Source: Anaerococcus porci (GTDB lineage Bacteria > Bacillota > Clostridia > Tissierellales > Peptoniphilaceae). From it: 64,000 nucleotides of DNA. Positions 58,483 to 64,000 of this stretch are shown piece by piece. Location of the stretch: NCBI RefSeq assembly GCF_009696575.1, contig NZ_VULQ01000007.1:1-64000 (forward strand), written 5' to 3'. The first letter of the stretch is position 1, and each line of letters opens with the position of its first letter. The notes below the pieces were generated by a model. The model saw nothing but the letters and a program-made list of their open reading frames with translations. It did not search any database and was not told the origin of the DNA. The translations under genes and the position numbers were made by a program.

Positions 58483-59742
58483 ATGAAAGATTATGAATTA
58501 GTAATAATAGGTGGAGGTCCTGCAGGACTTGGTGCTGCAGTTAAAGCCTATGATGAAGGAATAAAAAACATACTAGTAGTAGAAAGAGATGAAATGCTTG
58601 GGGGAATATTAAACCAATGCATACATAATGGATTCGGTCTACATAGGTTTAAAGAAGAACTTACAGGTCCTGAATATGCCCAAAGATTTATAGATGAAGT
58701 TAAAAAAAGAGATATAGACTTACTTTTAAATACCATAGTAGTTGATTTTAGGGAAGATAAGACTATAAGTCTTATGAATGAAGAAAATGGTATGTTTACA
58801 CTAAAACCAAAGGCAGTTATTCTTGCAATGGGTTGTAGAGAAAGGCCAAGGGGAGCATTAAATATACCGGGAAGCCGTCCGGCAGGGGTATACTCTGCTG
58901 GTACAGCTCAAAGAATGATAAACCTAGAAGGATATATGCCAGGGAAAAAAGTGGTGATTTTAGGTTCTGGTGATATAGGATTAATCATGGCAAGAAGGAT
59001 GACGCTTGAAGGAGCAGAAGTTAAATGTGTTGCAGAAATTATGCCATATTCTGGAGGATTAAAAAGAAATATAGTTCAATGCTTAGATGACTTTAATATT
59101 CCTCTTTACTTTAATACAACTATATCCTCTATAGAGGGAGTTGATAGGGTTACAGGTTGTACACTTTCAAAGGTTGATAAAAATATGAAAGTAATACCAG
59201 GAACTGAAAAACACTTTGATTGTGATACAATACTTCTTTCAGTAGGACTTCTTCCAGAAAATGAACTTACAAAAGAAGCAAATATAGAAATAGACCCAAA
59301 GACTAAAGGGGCAGTTGTATCAGATAGGCTAATGACAAGTGTTGATGGAGTCTTTGCAGCAGGAAATGTCCTTCATGTACATGATTTGGTAGATTATGTT
59401 ACAGAAGAGAGTGAACTTGCAGGAAAATCAGCAGCAGCCTATATAAAAAATGAATTCAAAAAATCAAAAGAAAAGCCAATTTACCTTAAGGCTGGAGATG
59501 GAATATCATACACCCTTCCTCAATATATAAACAAGGATACAATGGCAGATGAAGCCATAATAAGATTTAGGGTAAACAATGTTTATCAAAAAAGAATCCT
59601 AAAAATGTTTGTAGATGGTAAGGAAGTAGCCAAAAAAAGAAAACTAGTTTACGCTCCCGGTGAGATGGAAAATCTCATACTTAAAAAGAAAGATCTTGGA
59701 GAAGATGCTAGTAATATAGAAATAAAATTGGAGGAAATATGA
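58483..59742 (+). CDS. NAD(P)/FAD-dependent oxidoreductase, partner of GlpA-like dehydrogenase
   Basis: Flavoprotein of 419 residues with two nucleotide-binding motifs: IIGGGPAGLGAAVKAYDEG (FAD, ~residue 7) and VILGSGDIGLIMARRM (NAD, ~residue 160). GILNQCIHNGFG near residue 41 is conserved in this family. Likely passes electrons between the GlpA-like dehydrogenase and NAD or another carrier. Overlaps the DUF1667 gene by 4 bp. Confidence 0.85.
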   Translation: MKDYELVIIGGGPAGLGAAVKAYDEGIKNILVVERDEMLGGILNQCIHNGFGLHRFKEELTGPEYAQRFIDEVKKRDIDLLLNTIVVDFREDKTISLMNEENGMFTLKPKAVILAMGCRERPRGALNIPGSRPAGVYSAGTAQRMINLEGYMPGKKVVILGSGDIGLIMARRMTLEGAEVKCVAEIMPYSGGLKRNIVQCLDDFNIPLYFNTTISSIEGVDRVTGCTLSKVDKNMKVIPGTEKHFDCDTILLSVGLLPENELTKEANIEIDPKTKGAVVSDRLMTSVDGVFAAGNVLHVHDLVDYVTEESELAGKSAAAYIKNEFKKSKEKPIYLKAGDGISYTLPQYINKDTMADEAIIRFRVNNVYQKRILKMFVDGKEVAKKRKLVYAPGEMENLILKKKDLGEDASNIEIKLEEI

Positions 59743-60098
59743 AAAAAGAATTAACCTGTATAAATTGTCCTCTAGGATGTAATGTGATAGTAACTATGGA
59801 TGATAAGGGAGAAATACAAGATATCACAGGAAATACTTGCAAAAGAGGAGAAATATATGCAAGAAATGAAGTTAAGAATCCTGTAAGAATGGTAACTTCA
59901 ACTGTTAAAGTCATTGGAGGAAAACTATATTCTGTTCCAGTAAAAACAAGTGATGCTATAGCAAAAGATAAGATGAAAGAGGCAATGTATGAGATAAACA
60001 AGGCAAGTATCAAGGCACCTGTTCATATTGGAGATGTAGTAGTAAATAATATAGCAAATACAGGCATAGACCTTATAGCAACAGCAAATAGAAAATAA
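59739..60098 (+). CDS. DUF1667 protein with four-Cys motif
   Basis: A 119-residue protein with CINCPLGCNV (Cys7, Cys10, Cys14) and a further Cys in GNTCKRGE, a likely metal or Fe-S site. The family is nearly always the third gene of this glycerol-3-phosphate oxidation operon and is thought to be the small electron-transfer subunit. Function not shown biochemically as far as I know. Terminator follows. Confidence 0.85.
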   Translation: MKKELTCINCPLGCNVIVTMDDKGEIQDITGNTCKRGEIYARNEVKNPVRMVTSTVKVIGGKLYSVPVKTSDAIAKDKMKEAMYEINKASIKAPVHIGDVVVNNIANTGIDLIATANRK

Positions 60099-60111
60099 AA
60101 TAAAAATATCA

Positions 60112-60145
60112 AGACTTCAAACTTTATGTTTGAGGTCTTTTTTTG
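60112..60145 (+). terminator. terminator of the glpA-like operon
   Basis: AGACTTCAAAC and GTTTGAGGTCT stem with a seven-T run. Confidence 0.9.
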
Positions 60146-60326
60146 TGTAAAAAATTAATAAAAACTTTAGTAAATTATTATTCCGAGTTCCTTTAAACAA
60201 ATATTATAATCAAAATATTAATTAAAATTTTGCTATGAACAAATGATAAGGTGAATTTCTCCTTGCGAGAAAAAGTATGTATTAATTAAATTTCAATCTG
60301 TAATACCATATAGAAAGAGGGAGGAT

Positions 60327-62192
60327 ATGATTTGGAAAAAGTTAGAAAATAGGAGTCTTTATCTAATAGAGCTTCTTGAAAGAAAGCCTATTAATGAAGA
60401 TATATTATTAGATCAGTTAAAAATTAGCAAGAAAACATTATCAAACGACATAAAACAAATAAATAAAAAATTAGAGCATTGTGCTTTCATCAACATCAAA
60501 CATAAGGAAATTTCCCTATATGTATATGATTATAAAAGATACAAAAAATCTTTAAATAAAATTAGAAAAGAAGAGGAAAGCTTCAATAATGAGAAATATA
60601 GACTTATTTATATTATAAAAAACTTATTTGAAAATAAGACTGTGACTATGGGGGATCTTTCATTTGAGATGATAATCTCAAAAACTACCTTAAATAAGGA
60701 TATTGAGAAAGTAAATAAACTTATGGATTCTTACAATATAAGGATAGCCGGAAGACCTAATGTAGGCATTGGAATTCTTGGTGAAGAAATAGATATTAGA
60801 AACTTTGTTATAGAAAATTGTTACAATGAAATTTTTAGGCAAAATAAAGACACTAGACTTGTTTCAGAAATTATTAGAAAAGCCTTGTCCCCTTATTTAG
60901 TAGATGAGGAAACCCTTGACAGGATGAAGATATTTCTCAATGTATCCATAGTAAGGATTAGAAATAATTTTTATATTAATAGGCTTGATAAGGACTATTC
61001 ATACAATCTTAAGGGCCTTATTAAAGATATAGGGGAAGATATAAAAAACAGAGTTGAAAAAGTTATAGGTCTTAAGCTAAGTGATGATGAACTTAAATTT
61101 ATAACAGTTCCTTTGAGGGGAATGAGAACTCCTCTTATTATTACAAGTATTTCAGATATTGAAATAGGTCAGGATATACAAAATCTTATAAGTGAAATTT
61201 TTACATCTATTAAAAGGCAGATGGATCTTGATGTTGATCTTGGAAAAGTTACTAAGGATTTTAACTACCACATTTATTTTCTTCTTAATAGAATAAAGCT
61301 TGACTATAAGATTGATAATAGCCTAAATGAAGAAATTAAAAAAGAATATAGGGTGGCATACAAGATGGCAGAAATTGCAGCTAAAGTTATAGAAAATAAA
61401 CTTGAAAAGACTGTAAATGAGTCGGAAAAATCCTACCTTGCCTCCTACTTTCAAATATATATAGTAGAAAAACTCGACCTTGTAAATAAAAATGCTTTTA
61501 AGATAGCGATTTTTACGACAGATGAGATAAATGACCTGTCTTTAAAAAGAAAATTGAAGGCAGGAGATATAAATGATGACTTATCTATTTCTATAATCGA
61601 TGATATTTCTATTGACTTATCAGGCTATGATCTTCTTATTACGGATAGGGATGTAGATACTGAGATTAGTCAAATATCTGGAAAGGACATCTATAAGATT
61701 TCAAAGATTAGAGAAAGAATAGAGGACTTAAGAGAAAAGAAAAATATGATTTTAAACAATAGGTTTTTAAAGTCAGTTTTTTTAAACAACTTGGATGAAG
61801 AAAAGTTATTTTTAATTAAAGGTAAGGATTTTAAGAAAAATCTTTACTATATGCTTGATTCCTTAATTGATAAAAATCTAGTAGATGAAGATTTTAAGGA
61901 AAGAATTATAAAAAGAGAAAAGATCTCTTCAACTATATTTTCTAGGGGAGTAGCCTTTCCTCATACTAAGTCAAATAAGTTGAGTGTAGCCTTGGGAATT
62001 AATGAAAAGGACTATCCTAATTTGATATTTTTAGTAGGAGTTCCAGAAAATTTAGATGAAGTCTTGGTAAAACTTTATGATGAGATTGTTACGATTGCTA
62101 ATGATGATAAGCTTGTTGAGAAAATTTCTAAGATAAAATCTTATCCAAAATTGATGGAGTTTTTTATCAAGGAAACAGAATTGTTTAGGTGA
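60327..62192 (+). CDS. BglG-type PRD regulator with PTS EIIA-like domain (sorbitol operon)
   Basis: Transcription activator controlled by PTS phosphorylation, 621 residues. Two N-terminal HTH domains (LLDQLKISKKTLSNDIKQIN; MIISKTTLNKDIEKVN), two PRD modules (~170-400), an EIIB-like region (~405-490), and a C-terminal EIIA domain with the phospho-acceptor His546 in GVAFPHTK. First gene of the glucitol PTS operon; expected to activate it when sorbitol is present. Confidence 0.85.
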   Translation: MIWKKLENRSLYLIELLERKPINEDILLDQLKISKKTLSNDIKQINKKLEHCAFINIKHKEISLYVYDYKRYKKSLNKIRKEEESFNNEKYRLIYIIKNLFENKTVTMGDLSFEMIISKTTLNKDIEKVNKLMDSYNIRIAGRPNVGIGILGEEIDIRNFVIENCYNEIFRQNKDTRLVSEIIRKALSPYLVDEETLDRMKIFLNVSIVRIRNNFYINRLDKDYSYNLKGLIKDIGEDIKNRVEKVIGLKLSDDELKFITVPLRGMRTPLIITSISDIEIGQDIQNLISEIFTSIKRQMDLDVDLGKVTKDFNYHIYFLLNRIKLDYKIDNSLNEEIKKEYRVAYKMAEIAAKVIENKLEKTVNESEKSYLASYFQIYIVEKLDLVNKNAFKIAIFTTDEINDLSLKRKLKAGDINDDLSISIIDDISIDLSGYDLLITDRDVDTEISQISGKDIYKISKIRERIEDLREKKNMILNNRFLKSVFLNNLDEEKLFLIKGKDFKKNLYYMLDSLIDKNLVDEDFKERIIKREKISSTIFSRGVAFPHTKSNKLSVALGINEKDYPNLIFLVGVPENLDEVLVKLYDEIVTIANDDKLVEKISKIKSYPKLMEFFIKETELFR

Positions 62193-62201
62193 GGAGAAAA
62201 A

Positions 62202-62648
62202 ATGTCTAATTTTGTATACTTAGGTATCTTTATACTTTCTATGTATCTTTTACAATACTTTTTTACTTTTTTACAAATGAACTCCTTTAGGGATTATTTT
62301 AATAAGTATATAAAAGATGGAAAGGTAGCTATAGGCATAAAAAAGGGAGCTATAAGGGCTGGTGCCATAGTTATGTTTTCTGTAGATGAGTTAGGAAATA
62401 TTAAAAAATATGCTTATATCCATGGGGTATCGGTATTTGCTAGGTTTAAGGAAAAAGATCTATTTAGGAATGCAAATATCAAGGACTTGGATGAAGAAAT
62501 TTTAAATGAATTAAAAATTGAAAAAAATATAAGACTTGCCATTTTAAATGCCAGGAACAATTTTATAAAGGCAGAAAATGGTGAAGAAATAAAAATGGAA
62601 AAATCGCCTCTACAAAAAGCTTTTGGCTTTTTTAGAAATAGAAAATAA
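62202..62648 (+). CDS. gutM: glucitol operon activator GutM
   Basis: A 148-residue protein with one N-terminal helix (residues 5-24) and a cytoplasmic domain containing FRDYFNKYIKDGKVAIGIKKG and GAIVMFSVDE, typical of GutM/SrlM. It helps activate the sorbitol PTS operon. Follows the PRD regulator by 9 bp. Confidence 0.88.
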   Translation: MSNFVYLGIFILSMYLLQYFFTFLQMNSFRDYFNKYIKDGKVAIGIKKGAIRAGAIVMFSVDELGNIKKYAYIHGVSVFARFKEKDLFRNANIKDLDEEILNELKIEKNIRLAILNARNNFIKAENGEEIKMEKSPLQKAFGFFRNRK

Positions 62649-62662
62649 AAAGGAGAGAATTT

Positions 62663-63223
62663 ATGGATTTTTTAGTAAATCTTGCCCAATCATTTATTGG
62701 TTTATTTGAAATGGGTGCAGAAACTTTAGTAGGTTGGATGACTTCTATAGTACCTAAGGTACTTTTACTTTTAGTATTCATGAATGCGTTAATTGCACTT
62801 ATTGGAGCTGAAAGGGTTAACAAATTTGGTAAATTATGCTCGAAAAACAAAATCTTAGCTTATGGTGTTTTACCTTTCGTATCAGCCTTTATGCTAGGTA
62901 ACCCAATGGCTTTATCAATGGGTAAGTTCTTGCCTGAGGCACAAAAACCTTCATATTATGCATCAGCAGCTTACCACTGCCATACAAACAACGGAATATT
63001 TCCTCACATAAATCCAGGTGAATTATTCGTATGGTTAGGTATAGCTCAAGGTGTTGAAAAACTAGGATTATCTACAGTTCCTTTAGCTATAAGATATATG
63101 CTTGTAGGTTTAGTTATGAATTTTTTATCAGGATGGATTACAGACTTTACAACAAAATTTGTTGAAAAACAACAAAATATTAAATTAAAAAGAGCAATAG
63201 ATGTGGAGGTACACAATGAATAA
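62663..63223 (+). CDS. srlA: PTS glucitol/sorbitol-specific EIIC component
   Basis: Membrane channel domain of the sorbitol PTS, 186 residues. Contains [20 protein letters not shown] and [20 protein letters not shown], conserved in SrlA. Overlaps srlE by 8 bp. Confidence 0.93.
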   Translation: MDFLVNLAQSFIGLFEMGAETLVGWMTSIVPKVLLLLVFMNALIALIGAERVNKFGKLCSKNKILAYGVLPFVSAFMLGNPMALSMGKFLPEAQKPSYYASAAYHCHTNNGIFPHINPGELFVWLGIAQGVEKLGLSTVPLAIRYMLVGLVMNFLSGWITDFTTKFVEKQQNIKLKRAIDVEVHNE

Positions 63224-64000
63224 GATAAGGATTGAAAAAGGTCATGCAGGCTTTGGTGGTCCATTAGAAATTGGACCAGAAGGTGAAAAAAATACACTTT
63301 TATATATAACAGGTGGAGGAGCAAAACCTGAAATAGTTGATAAAATTGTTGAACTTACAGGGTGTGAGGCTGTAAATGGCTTTAAAACTTCAGTTCCAGA
63401 AGAAAATATATTTGCTGTAATAATAGACTGTGGTGGAACACTAAGGTGTGGAATATATCCTAAAAAAGGAATTCCAACTATAAATATAATGGCAACTGGA
63501 AAATCTGGTCCCTTAGCAAAATATATAACAGAGGATATATATGTGTCTGATGTTGGACTTAATCAAATAAAAGCTCTTGGAGAAAGTGAAGCTAAAAAAG
63601 CTAGTCCAAAAGAAGAAGCTAAAGAAGATAAGTCTAAAGTTACTTATTCATCAGATAAAAAGGTTTCAGAAACTCTAGCAGAACAATCTGGAAATTCCTT
63701 TATACAAAAAGTAGGTATGGGAACAGGTAGAGTTATAGATATATTCTTCCAAGCAGGTAGAGATTCTGTTCAAACTGTAATAAGTACGATCCTTCCATTC
63801 ATGGCCTTTGTATCTATGTTGATAGGTATAATCCAAGGTTCAGGATTTGGTAACTGGTTTGCAAAACTTCTTATTCCACTTGCAAACAATATAGTAGGTC
63901 TTGTAATCTTGGGGCTTGTTTGCTCACTTCCAGTGCTTTCAGCACTACTAGGACCTGGAGCTGTTATAAGCCAAGTTATAGGAACCTTAATAGGTAGTGA
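63216..64000 (+). CDS. srlE: PTS glucitol/sorbitol-specific EIIB/EIIC component (partial at window end)
   Basis: Starts at ATG 63216 after GTGGAGGT and runs off the window after 261 codons (family about 330). The N-terminal EIIB domain has the likely phospho-Cys72 in [11 protein letters not shown]; after a Lys/Glu-rich linker (~125-155) membrane helices of the second EIIC half begin ([32 protein letters not shown]). Sorbitol is taken up and phosphorylated together with SrlA and the EIIA that should follow. Confidence 0.93.
   Translation, partial: MNKIRIEKGHAGFGGPLEIGPEGEKNTLLYITGGGAKPEIVDKIVELTGCEAVNGFKTSVPEENIFAVIIDCGGTLRCGIYPKKGIPTINIMATGKSGPLAKYITEDIYVSDVGLNQIKALGESEAKKASPKEEAKEDKSKVTYSSDKKVSETLAEQSGNSFIQKVGMGTGRVIDIFFQAGRDSVQTVISTILPFMAFVSMLIGIIQGSGFGNWFAKLLIPLANNIVGLVILGLVCSLPVLSALLGPGAVISQVIGTLIGS

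Overview
The window is AT-rich DNA from a low-GC anaerobic Firmicute. Genes such as NifJ (pyruvate:ferredoxin oxidoreductase), class B sortase, QueH, short-chain ChrA pairs, GlpP and a glucitol PTS, together with several T-box, TPP and glmS RNA leaders, fit Peptoniphilaceae/Tissierellia. An Anaerococcus-like organism is my best guess; this is inferred from gene content, not from a marker-gene search.

Layout. 1-2360: the end of an rRNA operon (5S rRNA) followed by 19 tRNA genes and a terminator. 2756-9204: an alanine/sodium symporter; a small locus with a three-helix membrane protein, a secreted Cys-rich bacteriocin-like protein and an XRE/TPR regulator; then trkA-trkH for potassium uptake. 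9370-14524 (minus strand): ilvB-ilvN-ilvC-ilvD behind a T-box leader with an apparent Ile (AUC) specifier. 14750-17738: TPP riboswitch, thiD, cytX and a cbiK-like chelatase. 17743-18757: rplM-rpsI with a structured leader. 18882-25874: chromate transporter pair, queH, ferritin, mutarotase, small membrane proteins, HAD phosphatase, glutaredoxin, sortase B and an OGG1-type glycosylase. 25878-27864: groES-groEL with a CIRCE operator. 28445-35667: DAACS symporter, nifJ, GDPD and a second AGCS symporter. 35834-37844: glmS ribozyme and glmS. 38287-43310: a Met (AUG) T-box, an M20 amidohydrolase and metN-metI-metQ-metQ.

43411-49570 is an accessory island. Remnants of a type I restriction system (hsdM N-terminal part on the left, hsdR C-terminal part on the right) bracket orphan genes: NUDIX, a broken Fic gene, a phosphotransferase, a broken KilA-N gene and a methyltransferase. 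Four copies of a diverged block of about 50 bp, all in one orientation, lie just upstream of four of these genes, which gives the region a cassette-like look. From 49757 the core resumes: GNAT, a UvrD helicase fused to an Fe-S nuclease, PadR, RsuA-type pseudouridine synthase and a sugar transferase. 54742-60145 holds the glycerol genes (glpP, glpK, glpA-like, glpB-like, DUF1667) with two related GlpP-type leaders. 60327-64000 is the start of a glucitol/sorbitol PTS operon (PRD regulator, gutM, srlA, srlE cut by the window end).

The strongest candidates for something undescribed are the bacteriocin-like locus with its 16-bp inverted repeat (4134-6186), the repeat-linked gene cassettes (43774-48357), and a pair of ~150-bp palindromic elements that double as terminators (21474-21622 and 33311-33460). 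At least six RNA-based regulators are visible.
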